NCBI GenBank assembly: GCA_945874145.1
Contig: CAMCFN010000010.1
Span: forward strand, 1-64,000
Direction: 5' to 3'
DNA length: 64,000 nt
Source of the DNA: Akkermansia muciniphila
Lineage (GTDB): Bacteria > Verrucomicrobiota > Verrucomicrobiia > Limisphaerales > SXTU01
This document shows, in pieces, positions 41,535-51,300 of this stretch. Made by a program: the position numbers and the translations under genes. The notes beneath the pieces are model-generated. The model worked only from the letters and a program-made list of their open reading frames with translations. It did not search any database and was not told the DNA's origin. Position 1 is the first letter of the stretch, and every line of letters starts with the position of its first letter.

Positions 41535-44500
41535 ATGAACTCACTTGCCACTCGCCACCGGCTTCATCCGTTCGCACCCGCGCTGCTCGGATTGCTACTG
41601 GCCACGCGCCTGACCGCCGCTCCGGCCCCCGCTCCCAAGCTCACGCCGCAGCAGACAGACTTCTTCGAGAAGAAAATCCGCCCTGTCCTCGTGAAGGAGT
41701 GTTACAAATGCCACTCGGCCGAGGGGGGACGCATCAAGGGCGGCCTGCGCGTGGACACCCGCGATGGCCTGCTCAAGGGTGGCGACTCCGGCCCGGCCAT
41801 CGTGCCCGGCAACCCCGACGCCAGCCCGCTCATCCGCGCCATCCGCTATCGCGACCGCAACCTCCAGATGCCGCCGGACGACAAGAAGCTTCCTGCGTCC
41901 CAAATCGCCGACCTCGAAACCTGGGTGCGCATGGGTGCTCCGGACCCTCGCGCCGATGCTCCGAACAAATACGGGGCCGCCCCCACCGACCCCAAACAGC
42001 ACTGGAGCTTCCAACCCGTCTTCAAACCCATCGTCCCTGACTTCCGGAAGGACTGGGTGGCCCTGGCCCGCAACGCAATTGACCATTACGTCTTCGCCAC
42101 GCTGGAGGCCAAGCAGCTCGCCCCTTCGCCGCGCGCCGACAAGCTTACCCTCATCCGCCGGGCGACCTTCAACCTCACCGGGCTGCCGCCCGCGCTTCAG
42201 GAAGTGGATGACTTCCTCGCGGACAACTCCCAGAAAGCCTTCGAGAAGGTCATTGATCGCCTCCTCGCCTCGCCCCGCTATGGCGAACGCTGGGGCCGCC
42301 ACTGGCTTGATGTGGCGCGCTACGGCGACACCACTGGCCGGCGCAACAACAACCGCGGCGAAACCCGCTACCTCCACTCGCACACTTACCGCGACTGGGT
42401 CATCAAATCCCTCAACGACGACCGCCCCTTCGATCAGTTCGCAAAACTTCAAATCGCCGCGGACCGACTGGTCGAGGACGCGGAGTCCAAAGTCCAAAGT
42501 CCAAATCCCAAGGCCGACGGTGCCCAGGAGAGGGTGCCCACCGCTCCACCGTCGCGCAGCGACCTCGCCGCGCTCGGCTTCATCACCCTTGGCCCCCGGC
42601 TGAACAACAACGCCGACGACTTGATTGATGACCGGATCGACGTGGTGGCCAAGGGCTTCCTGGCGCTCTCCGTCACTTGCGCGCGCTGTCACGACCACAA
42701 GTTCGACCCCATTCCCACGAAGGATTACTACGCGCTGCATGGGGTCTTCGCCAGTGTCTCCGAGCCCCGCGAAGGCGTTGAGCTGCCATCGTCCAAGGAC
42801 ACCCCGGCCTTCAAGGAATTCCAGAAGGCGCTTGCCGAGGCGGAAGACGCGCTGAAGAAATTTGAGGACGGCCTGCGCGCGCGGGCCCGGGGGGAGCTGG
42901 TGGGCCGCATCAGCGATTACCTCAAGGCGCTCTATGATTTCAGCAACCCCACCAACACGGTGTCGCTGAACCAGTTCATGCAGCGGCGCAATCTGCTGCC
43001 GGCCGTCGCCGCCGGCTGGAAGGATGCGCTCGACAAGGCGAAGACCGAGCCGCATCCCGTGCTTTCCGTCTGGCACGACTTTGCCGCGTTGCCGCCGACC
43101 AATTTTCTGCGCGCCGCAACTCCCGTCGCCCTCCGGCTCCGCGCCCCCGGCGGCACGAACCGGCCCGTCAACCCGATCGTCGCCCGCGCGCTCAGCTCGC
43201 CACCGGGCTCCATCTCCGTGGTGGCCACGAACCTGGCGCGCCTCTTCAACGATGCCAACACGCGCTGGTTCCAAACCGTGAGCCTGTATGAGTCCCGCAA
43301 GCGTTCCAGCTCCACCAACCTCCCGACCGCGCCCACCGGCCTTTCCGATCCCGCACAGGAGGAAATTCGCCGCGTCATCTACGATCCCGCATCGCCGGCC
43401 TACCTCTTCACCGAGGACAAGGTCGAGGCTTCGCTCCGCCGCCTGCGCGAGATGGGCAACGTGCGCGATCAGCAGCAACGCCTCGTCCGCGTGGTGGATG
43501 ACATTCGCACTTCGCATCCCGGTGCCCCGCCGCGCGCGGTGGTGATCTATGACTCGCCCCAGCCGCGCGACAGCTACGTCTTCATCAAGGGCAATCGCGG
43601 CAGCCGCGGCCCGAACGTGCCGCGCCAGTTTCTGGAAATTCTCTCCGGCGAGGATCGCCAGCCCTTCCGCGACGGCAGCGGCCGACTAGAACTGGCGAAT
43701 CACATCGCCTCGCCCGACAACCCGCTTACCGCCCGCGTGATGGCGAACCGCGTCTGGCTCCACCAGTTCGGCGAGGGCATCGTGCGCACGGCAAACGATT
43801 TTGGCCTGCGCGCGGAGTCACCCACGCACCCGGAGCTGCTCGATTATCTGGCGTGGTCGTTCATGGAAAACGGCTGGTCGGTCAAGAAGCTCCAGAAGCT
43901 CATCATGCTCTCGCACACTTGGCAGCAAAGCAGCGAGGACATCCCGCGCCATTCGCAGGTGGACCCGGAAAACCGCTGGCTGTGGCAGCAAAACCGGCGG
44001 CGGCTGGAATTCGAGGCCCTGCGCGACACGATCCTGCACATCGGCGGCAAACTGGACTTCACCATGGGCGGCCCGGGCGAACGGCTGGATCGCGAACCGT
44101 ATTCCGACCGCCGCAGTGTTTACGGGCTCGTGGATCGGGCCAGCCTGCCCGGCATGTTTCCGGTCTTCGACTTCGCCAATCCCGACATCAGCACCGGCCA
44201 GCGGAACACCACCGTCGTCCCCCAGCAGGCGCTCTTCATGATGAACAGCCCGCTCGTGGTGGAGCAGGCCATCAACACGGTGCAGCGCGGCGACCTCAAG
44301 GTGCTGCCCAACGACTTTGAACGGGTCAAGATGCTCTACCGCCTCATCTACTCCCGCCCGCCCACGGACACCGAGCTCAAGCTCGCGCTCAACTATCTGG
44401 TCAGCGAGATGACCGCGCCGCGCGGCCCGCTGCCGGGACAGCCCCCGTGGGAGTATGGCGTGGGCAGCCTGGACAACCGCACCGGCCGGGTCGCGGCCTT

Positions 44501-45050
44501 CTGGCCGCTGCTCTACAACTCGCAGTCGCGCTTCTATCAGGGCGCAGCCCACCTGCCGGATTCACGCTCCGGCAATCTGCACCTCTCCGCAGGCGGTGGT
44601 CACCCTGGCCTCATGCTCACCCAGTCCATCATCCGTCGCTGGACGGCCTTGGATGACATGCTGGTGAGCATCGAGAGTTCACTGGCGCACACCGGCACCG
44701 GCACCACCGACGGCGTGACCGGCCACATCATTTACAGCGGAGCGGGCAACCTGATGCGTGGCGTGGCGCTCAAGAACGTAGTCGCCTTCAACATCCCGCG
44801 CCTGCGCGTCACGGCGGGGGAGACCATCGACTTCGTGGTCGATTGCCGCGCGGGCTCGCAGGGCGACACGTTCACCTGGGCCCCCATCATCAAGCAGCTT
44901 GACCCCGCGCAGAATCCGCCCGCCCCCACCGGCAAGCAATGGAACGCCCGCCAGGAATTTGGCCCGCCCTCCAGCGCACGCCGACTCTACCCATGGGAAA
45001 AACTCGCGCAGGTACTGCTGGAGACGAACGAACTGACGTTCGTGAACTAA
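41535..45050 (+). CDS. DUF1549/DUF1553 cytochrome protein (PSD1 family)
   Basis: A 1171-residue exported protein with signal peptide (ends LTAAP). A cytochrome c-type haem site, CYKCH (56-60), lies in a PSCyt1 domain. DUF1549 follows (TFNLTGLPPALQEVDDFLAD and RYGERWGRHWLDVARYGD), then DUF1553 (PLTARVMANRVWLHQFGEG, LMLSHTWQQSS-like IMLSHTWQQSS). The last 200 residues add a domain with GGGHPGLMLTQSIIRRW. These proteins are typical of Planctomycetota and Verrucomicrobiota and may degrade sulfated or complex sugars, but function is unproven. The usual DUF1501 partner is absent. A heptamer array lies at 42484-42504. Confidence 0.9.
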   Translation: MNSLATRHRLHPFAPALLGLLLATRLTAAPAPAPKLTPQQTDFFEKKIRPVLVKECYKCHSAEGGRIKGGLRVDTRDGLLKGGDSGPAIVPGNPDASPLIRAIRYRDRNLQMPPDDKKLPASQIADLETWVRMGAPDPRADAPNKYGAAPTDPKQHWSFQPVFKPIVPDFRKDWVALARNAIDHYVFATLEAKQLAPSPRADKLTLIRRATFNLTGLPPALQEVDDFLADNSQKAFEKVIDRLLASPRYGERWGRHWLDVARYGDTTGRRNNNRGETRYLHSHTYRDWVIKSLNDDRPFDQFAKLQIAADRLVEDAESKVQSPNPKADGAQERVPTAPPSRSDLAALGFITLGPRLNNNADDLIDDRIDVVAKGFLALSVTCARCHDHKFDPIPTKDYYALHGVFASVSEPREGVELPSSKDTPAFKEFQKALAEAEDALKKFEDGLRARARGELVGRISDYLKALYDFSNPTNTVSLNQFMQRRNLLPAVAAGWKDALDKAKTEPHPVLSVWHDFAALPPTNFLRAATPVALRLRAPGGTNRPVNPIVARALSSPPGSISVVATNLARLFNDANTRWFQTVSLYESRKRSSSTNLPTAPTGLSDPAQEEIRRVIYDPASPAYLFTEDKVEASLRRLREMGNVRDQQQRLVRVVDDIRTSHPGAPPRAVVIYDSPQPRDSYVFIKGNRGSRGPNVPRQFLEILSGEDRQPFRDGSGRLELANHIASPDNPLTARVMANRVWLHQFGEGIVRTANDFGLRAESPTHPELLDYLAWSFMENGWSVKKLQKLIMLSHTWQQSSEDIPRHSQVDPENRWLWQQNRRRLEFEALRDTILHIGGKLDFTMGGPGERLDREPYSDRRSVYGLVDRASLPGMFPVFDFANPDISTGQRNTTVVPQQALFMMNSPLVVEQAINTVQRGDLKVLPNDFERVKMLYRLIYSRPPTDTELKLALNYLVSEMTAPRGPLPGQPPWEYGVGSLDNRTGRVAAFWPLLYNSQSRFYQGAAHLPDSRSGNLHLSAGGGHPGLMLTQSIIRRWTALDDMLVSIESSLAHTGTGTTDGVTGHIIYSGAGNLMRGVALKNVVAFNIPRLRVTAGETIDFVVDCRAGSQGDTFTWAPIIKQLDPAQNPPAPTGKQWNARQEFGPPSSARRLYPWEKLAQVLLETNELTFVN
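42484..42504 (+). repeat. Three AGTCCAA heptamers inside the DUF1549 gene
   Basis: AGTCCAA is repeated three times in tandem, followed by a variant ATCCCAA. It encodes ESKVQSPNPK between the domain pieces AADRLVEDA and the ALGFITLG stretch. The frame is kept because the local array adds a whole number of codons with its flanks. Confidence 0.75.
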
Positions 45051-45474
45051 GCGGACGACGGAAAGGGGAGAGAAATCCTGAGGGGCAAACCCTAAACGAA
45101 GGTTCCTCGCCTGAACCTACAGATTCGTGCTTGGTCGGGTAACACCCCATAGCCACCGCCAAGGCGTGCGGACAGTTTGCGAGGCGAAACGGAACGATTT
45201 TCCAATGTGGAAATCTAACCGTTTCGATTAACCACCGACCGACCAACCGAACTGGAAGCCAAACTTCATGATAACTAGCAACCACATCCAGGCCGGCCTC
45301 AGTCTCAGCCGTAGTCATCTGTGCCTGAGCGGCTGTCACAGTCCTCAGCCCGACAAGTAGGGATGCCTCGGAACGTATGCTGGCTATTGTCATGCCCGGT
45401 GCAAGGAATGGTGAACCTATCGCAACCATCGTGAGGCGGGTTCCGGTCGCTGGGTGCATTAAGGAACCAGAAAG
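45051..45474. other. 424-bp gap before the cation-transport operon
   Basis: This gap is less GC-rich by eye than its neighbours and has no supported gene. A minus-strand frame through it shows no conserved motif. AACGGAACGATT and AATCTAACCGTTTCGATT (about 45189-45231) form a loose inverted pair. The last bases before 45475 read GGAACCAGAAAG, weakly like a ribosome-binding site. It probably holds the promoter of the downstream operon. I see no transposase fragment. Confidence 0.5.
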
Positions 45475-46863
45475 ATGAGTTCGCCGCCTCGAAGTCCTCG
45501 ATGGTCGCTGTGGGCCTCCGCAGGCGTCGCCGTGCTGCTCCTCGCTGGCTGCGTGGGCGTGCCGACTCCGAGCGAGAAGTCCGCCCGGCAGCAACTAGAA
45601 ACCGTAGCCATCTCGTATCGGCCCGGCGACGCCCGGCCCCCGCTGCCCGTCTTGAAGGCCGACTCGCCCCTGAGCGATTTTCTGACGCAAGCGATGCTGA
45701 CCCAGCCGCAAGTCGAGGCGGCTTACTACGACTTGGCGGCCTCGGTGCGGCGCATCACGGTCGAGCGATCGCTGCCGGACCCGCGCCTGACTTTCTCCGC
45801 GGACATTCAAGACGTAGTGATGGGGCTTCTGCCGGGCCTGATGATGGACTTCCCCGGCCCCGGCAAGCTGCGCGCCGCCGCGAACGTCGCCGCCGCCGAG
45901 AGCGACGTGAAGTATTTCGCCTTCGAGTCCGCCGTGCTGCGGACGGCCTTCAACCTCAAGAAGCCCTACTACCAGCTTCACTTCCTCGACGCCAAAATCG
46001 TCGTCAACCAGGAGATGCTGCGGCTGCTGGCCGACGTGGAGAAGCTCTCCCGTGCGCGCAACGCGGTCGGCGCGGTCACATTGCAGGACGCGTTGCGGGC
46101 GCAGATCGAGCAGGAGCGGCTCGCCAACGAAATCGCCAACCTCCAGGACTCGCGCAACCCGTTGATAGCGCAGTTCAAGGGCGCGCTGGGCTTGAAAGCG
46201 GAGGACGCCGCGCCGCCAGTTCCCACTAAGCTGGAGACGACGCCGCTCGATTTGAAATCCGACCGGCTGCTCACCGACGCGCTCGCGCGCAACCCGCGCC
46301 TCAAGGCGATGGAAGCCGAAGTGCGCCGCGCCGATGCCTCCATCCGGCTGGCTTACAAGGCGCGCGTGCCGGACTTCTCCCTCGGCTTGGAGGTGGACGT
46401 GAAACCCAATCCGGTGATTTTCACGCCGCAAGCCGGCATGACGCTGCCGGTCTGGCGGGACAAGATTGGCGCTCAAATCGGCGCCGCGCAGGCAGACAAG
46501 CAGGCCGCCGCCGCGCGTTTCAGCGCCGATCAAATCATGGTGGCGGTGGAGTTCGCGGAGAAGTCCTTCATGTTTCGCGAAGCCACGCGCAACCTCGAAC
46601 TGCTCAACGACCGCCTCCTGCCCAAGGCGCGGCAATCACTCGACGTCGCGCGCTTCAGTTACGGCTCCGGCAAACTCGACTTCATCAACCTCCTGGACGC
46701 CCAACGCACGCTGCTCGAATTCCGACTGGCCGAGGTCGAGGCGCGCATTCAGCGCGAACTGGCGCTGGCCGAACTCTCGCTCGTCATTCTCGGAACTCCG
46801 CCCGCCGGCGCACCCATTCTTCCGACGCGCTCGCCCGTGACCAAACCCGGAGGCACGCCATGA
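45475..46863 (+). CDS. Outer-membrane efflux lipoprotein (TolC/CusC type)
   Basis: A 462-residue outer-membrane factor with a lipoprotein signal (VLLLAGC, Cys26). Helical repeats typical of the TolC/OEP family are visible: EVRRADASIRLAYKARVPDF and ARFSYGSGKLDFINLLDAQR. It forms the outer channel of the tripartite pump. Its stop overlaps the fusion-protein start by 4 bp (46860-46863). The Cus-type inner pump downstream suggests copper/silver or divalent-metal export. Confidence 0.9.
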   Translation: MSSPPRSPRWSLWASAGVAVLLLAGCVGVPTPSEKSARQQLETVAISYRPGDARPPLPVLKADSPLSDFLTQAMLTQPQVEAAYYDLAASVRRITVERSLPDPRLTFSADIQDVVMGLLPGLMMDFPGPGKLRAAANVAAAESDVKYFAFESAVLRTAFNLKKPYYQLHFLDAKIVVNQEMLRLLADVEKLSRARNAVGAVTLQDALRAQIEQERLANEIANLQDSRNPLIAQFKGALGLKAEDAAPPVPTKLETTPLDLKSDRLLTDALARNPRLKAMEAEVRRADASIRLAYKARVPDFSLGLEVDVKPNPVIFTPQAGMTLPVWRDKIGAQIGAAQADKQAAAARFSADQIMVAVEFAEKSFMFREATRNLELLNDRLLPKARQSLDVARFSYGSGKLDFINLLDAQRTLLEFRLAEVEARIQRELALAELSLVILGTPPAGAPILPTRSPVTKPGGTP

Positions 46864-48383
46864 ACTTCTCTCCACTCCGCACTACTGTTCTTGTCGTTAT
46901 CGCGATCGTCGTCGGGCTGCTTGGTGGCGCGCTGGGCATGAGTTTCTTTCGCGGTCACGGCAGTGATGCTTCAGTTCTCGCCGATGGCACGCAGGTCTGG
47001 ACTTGTTCCATGCACCCGCAGGTGCGCCTGCCCAAGCCCGGCAAGTGCCCGATTTGCTCCATGCCCTTGATTCCCGCGAAGCCGGGGGCCAAGTCCAACG
47101 GAACCAATGCGTCGACGGCGGCTTCTGAGTCCATGCTGGAGTTGTCCGACCACGCGCGCGCGATGGCCAGCGTGGCGACCGCTGTCGTGGAGCGCCGTCC
47201 GTTGACGCACGAGATTCGCGCGGTCGGCAAGGTGCAATACAACGAGACCACGCTCGCCGTCATCAACAGCCGCGTGGACGGCTACATCGAGCGACTTTAC
47301 GTGGATTTCACCGGCGTGGAGGTGCAGCCCGGCGACCACCTCGTGGACCTTTACAGCCCGGACCTCCTCGTCGCGCAGCAGGAGCTGCTCATCGCGCTGG
47401 AGAACCGCGCCAGCACGAACCTGGTTGGGTCCGCGCGCATCAAGCTGCTCCGCTGGGGCCTCACGCAGGCGCAGGTGGACGACCTGACACAGCACCGAAA
47501 AATCAGCGAGCGCGTCACGCTCTTTTCGCCCAGCCGCGGCACCGTCACCGAGAAGATGGCGGTGCAAAAGGGCATGGTGAAGGCGGGCGAAATGCTCTTC
47601 CGCCTCGCGAACCTCGACTCGGTCTGGCTCTACCTCGATGTCTATGAAAGCGAGCTGGGCCGCGTGCAATATGGCCAACTCGTGGACCTCACCACCGAGG
47701 CCCATCCTGGCCGCACGTTCTCGGGCCGCATCTGGTTCATCAACCCCGTGCTCACCGAGGAGAGCCGCACGGTGAAGGTGCTCGTGAACATCGCGAACAC
47801 GGACCACGCGCTGAAGCCCGGCATGTTCGCCAGTGCCATCATCCGCATCCCGCTGCTGTCAGACGGGCGCGCGGCCCCGACGGGCGTCGCGGGACAATTC
47901 ACCTGCCCGATGCACCCGCTCGTCCTCCAGCCGCAGCCGGGCAAATGCAAATTGTGCGGCATGGCGCTGACGCAAATCCCCGGCCCGACAGCACAGCTCA
48001 AACCCGAGGAACTTCAAGTTCTCGCCGTGCCCGTGGCCGCCGTGCTCGACAGCGGCGTGCGGACGCTCGTGTATGTCGAGCGGGCAAAGGGACAGTTCGC
48101 GCCCGTCGAGGTGAAGCTCGGTTCGCGCGCGGGTGATTTCTATCCGGTCCTGCGCGGCTTGAACGGCGGCGAGCAAGTTGCGGTGCGCGGGAATTTTCTC
48201 TTGGACAGCCAGTTTCAAGTGCAGGGCTTGCCCAGCCTCTTCTACCCGCAAGGACAGGCTGGTGTCTCTGGTCATCAACACGGCGGCGCGGCTCCGCCCG
48301 CACCGGCAGCGAAGCCCACGGGCCACGAAGGGCACGCCATGCCGAAGGCCGCCGCACCGAAGCCCGCCGAACACAAGCACTGA
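46860..48383 (+). CDS. RND membrane-fusion protein with two metal-binding domains
   Basis: The 507-residue periplasmic adaptor begins with a membrane anchor (residues 8-28). A heavy-metal-binding domain follows: WTCSMHPQVRLPKPGKCPIC (47-66). The barrel and hairpin core include VDGYIERLYVDFTGVEVQPG. A second metal-binding unit, FTCPMHPLVLQPQPGKCKLC, lies near 346-365. The C-terminus is His/Met-rich (GHEGHAMPK, AEHKH). The adaptor links the outer channel to the CusA-like pump and may pass metal to it. Confidence 0.9.
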   Translation: MNFSPLRTTVLVVIAIVVGLLGGALGMSFFRGHGSDASVLADGTQVWTCSMHPQVRLPKPGKCPICSMPLIPAKPGAKSNGTNASTAASESMLELSDHARAMASVATAVVERRPLTHEIRAVGKVQYNETTLAVINSRVDGYIERLYVDFTGVEVQPGDHLVDLYSPDLLVAQQELLIALENRASTNLVGSARIKLLRWGLTQAQVDDLTQHRKISERVTLFSPSRGTVTEKMAVQKGMVKAGEMLFRLANLDSVWLYLDVYESELGRVQYGQLVDLTTEAHPGRTFSGRIWFINPVLTEESRTVKVLVNIANTDHALKPGMFASAIIRIPLLSDGRAAPTGVAGQFTCPMHPLVLQPQPGKCKLCGMALTQIPGPTAQLKPEELQVLAVPVAAVLDSGVRTLVYVERAKGQFAPVEVKLGSRAGDFYPVLRGLNGGEQVAVRGNFLLDSQFQVQGLPSLFYPQGQAGVSGHQHGGAAPPAPAAKPTGHEGHAMPKAAAPKPAEHKH

Positions 48384-48386
48384 CCT

Positions 48387-51300
48387 ATGGTGGACGCGCT
48401 CATCCGCTGGTGCCTGAAGCACGCCTTCCTCGTCATCATCGGCGTGGTGGCGATCATCGGTGGTGGTTACTACGCGTTGAGGAACACGCCGGTGGATGCC
48501 ATCCCCGACATCGGCGAGAAGCAGATCATCGTCTTCGCGGACTGGCCGGGCCGCTCGCCGCAGGACGTGGACAATCAGGTCACGTATCCGCTCACCACGA
48601 GCCTCACCGGCACGCCGGGCGTGAAGACCATCCGCAGCATGTCCGGCTTCGGCTTCGCGATGGTCTTCGTCATCTTCAAAGACGACGTCGATTACTACTG
48701 GGCGCGGTCCCGCGTGCTGGAACGCATCAACGTCGCCCAGCAACGCCTTCCCACCGGAGTCACACCGGTGCTCGGCCCGGACGCGACGGCGTTGGGGCAG
48801 GTCTATTGGTATACCGTCGAAGGCGAAGGGTTTGACCTCGCGGAGCTGCGCAGCATCCAGGACTGGTATCTCCGTTACCAGCTCAACGCCGTCGAGGGCG
48901 TCAGCGAAGTCGGGAGCATCGGCGGGTTCGTGAAGCAGTATCAGATAGACGTTCACCCCGACAAACTCCGCGCCCATCGCGTCACGCTCATGGACGTGAC
49001 GACCGCAGTGCAGAAAGCGAACATTGATGTCGGCGCGAAGGTGATTGAGAAGAACGGCATCGAGTTCTTCATCCGTGGCGTCGGCTTCATCAAGTCGGTC
49101 GAGGACCTGGAGAGGGTCGTCATCCGCCAGGAGAAGGGCACGCCGATTCAGGTGAAGCACGTCGGCACCGTCACGCTCGGCCCGGACTTCCGGCGCGGCG
49201 CGCTCGACAAGGCCGGCGTGGAGGCCGTCGGCGGCGTTGTGCTGATGCGTTACGGCGAAAACCCGCTCGATGTTGTCGAACGCGTGAAGGCGAAAATCAA
49301 GCAGCTCGAACCCGGCCTGCCGCAGAAGACGCTCGCCGACGGTCGCGTCTCGAAAGTCAAAGTCGTCGCCTTCTACGACCGCACCGACATCGTGAAGGAC
49401 ACGGTTGCCACGTTGAAGGAGGCGCTCACCGAGGAGGCGCTCATGGCCAGCGCGGTCATCCTGATTTTCCTGCTGCATCTGCGCAGCACGGTGTCGGTGC
49501 TCGCCACCCTGCCGCTGTCCGTCTGCCTGTGCTTCGTGCTCATGTATGCGTTCGGCGTGGACTCGAACATCATGTCGCTTGCGGGCCTCGCCATCGCCAT
49601 CGGCGATGTGGCGGACATGGGCATCATCATGACGGAAAACATTTACCGTCACATCGCCATCGGCGACCCCAAGAAGTCGCACTTTGAACGGGTCTACGAC
49701 GGCGCGCGAGAGGTGGGCGGCGCGATTGTCACGGCGGTGTCCAACACGCTCGTGTCGTTCATCCCGGTGTTCTTCCTCACCGACCAGGAGGGGAAGCTCT
49801 TCCAGCCGCTCGCCTTCACGAAGACTTTCACCATTGGCTCCAGCGTCATCCTCGCGCTGACGGTCGTGCCGCTGATTTGTTACTTCCTGTTCCGGCCGGT
49901 GACCTGGTCGAAGCGCACGGTCTGGATTTTGGCCGGCGCGCTGGGCTTCGTTACCACGGTGGCCATGCACTTCATCTTCATGTGGGCTGGGGCGACGGGC
50001 CACTACAGCGGCTGGCCGATGGCCATCGCGACCGGCGTCATCGTCGCGCTCGCGGTCGTGCGCATGACGCGCGAGCGCTTCCTGCCACTGGAGGAGAACG
50101 CCGTCTCGCGCCGTGTGGCCGGCGTCTATGAGCCGGCGCTCCGGTGGATTCTGAACCACAAGAAGACCTTCCTCGTTGCGCCCGTGGTGATTCTCATGCT
50201 CGGCCTCACCATCTGGCTCGGCATCGGCACGACGCTGAAGCCCGTCGAGTGGCTTGCCAACCTCGGCGGGCCCGCCGACCACCCGCGCGCCGAACTCGAC
50301 CAGCTCCGCTGGCAGACCGTGCGCCGCGCCGATGGCTCAACGCACAGCCGGATGGTCGCCCACAAGCAGTCCCCCGACAGTGAAGCGGTCGTCCGGGAGA
50401 CGCGCATCTTTCCGGGCATCGGACGCGAGTTCATGCCGCCGCTGGATGAAGGCTCGTTCCTCTACATGCCCTCGCTGCTGCCGCAGGCGGGCCTCGGTCC
50501 CGCCATCGAAGTGAACTCGAAACAGGACCTCGCCATCGCCAGCGTGCCGGAGGTGGAGAGCGTCGTGGGGAAGATTGGCCGTGCCGAGTCCGCGCTCGAC
50601 CCCGCGCCCATCGGCATGATGGAGAGCATCGTCATTCTCAAGCCGGAATCCAAGTGGCGACATATGCCGGTGAAACGGGTGTTCTCCGACTGGCCCGGCT
50701 GGGTGAAGAAGCCGTTGACGTGGCTCTGGCCGGAGCACCGCCCCATCACCAAGAGCGAGATTCTAACCGAGCTTCAGGAGAAGACATCCATTCCCGGCGT
50801 GCTGCCGACCTTCCTGCAACCGATTCAGACGCGGCTCGTGATGCTCCAGACCGGCTTCCGCGCGATGATGGGAGTCAAGATTTACGGCAGCGACTTGAAG
50901 GAGATTGAGCGCCTCGGTCTCGAAATCGAGCAACTCCTCAAGCACGTCCCCGGCGCGACGGACATCATCGCCGACCGCATTGTGGGCAAGCCGTATCTGG
51001 AATTCGAGATAGACCGCGACCGCATCGCGCGCTACGGCGTGAGCATCCGTGACGTGCAGGATGTCATCGAAGTCGCCATCGGCGGCATGAACCTCATGGA
51101 GTCTGTCGAGGGCCGGGAGCGTTACCCGATTCGCGTCCGTTACCTGCGCGAGTTCCGCGAGGACCTTCCCGAGCTGGAGAAAATTCTCCTGCCCACCAGC
51201 ACCGGCGCACAGGTGCCGCTCGCGCAAGTCGTCACCATCAAGAGCGTCCTTGGTCCGCAGGAAATCAAAGGCGAGCGCGGCCTGCTCGTCGGCTACGTGA

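Noticed and set aside
42484-42504. CRISPR array
   Set aside because: Seven-base tandem units without spacers, inside a gene. No array of regularly spaced repeats was seen anywhere.
41595-43517. 640-codon frame antisense to the DUF1549/DUF1553 gene
   Set aside because: Same reason: the plus strand has haem and DUF1549 motifs, the minus frame has none.
44890-45594. Minus-strand gene through the gap before the metal operon
   Set aside because: The frame overlaps the ends of two real genes and its product has no recognisable motif; codon bias is weak.
47859-50282. 807-codon open frame antisense to the fusion-protein and cusA-like genes
   Set aside because: It mirrors strongly conserved motifs on the plus strand and has Arg/His-rich composition typical of complements of GC-rich genes; no motif of its own.
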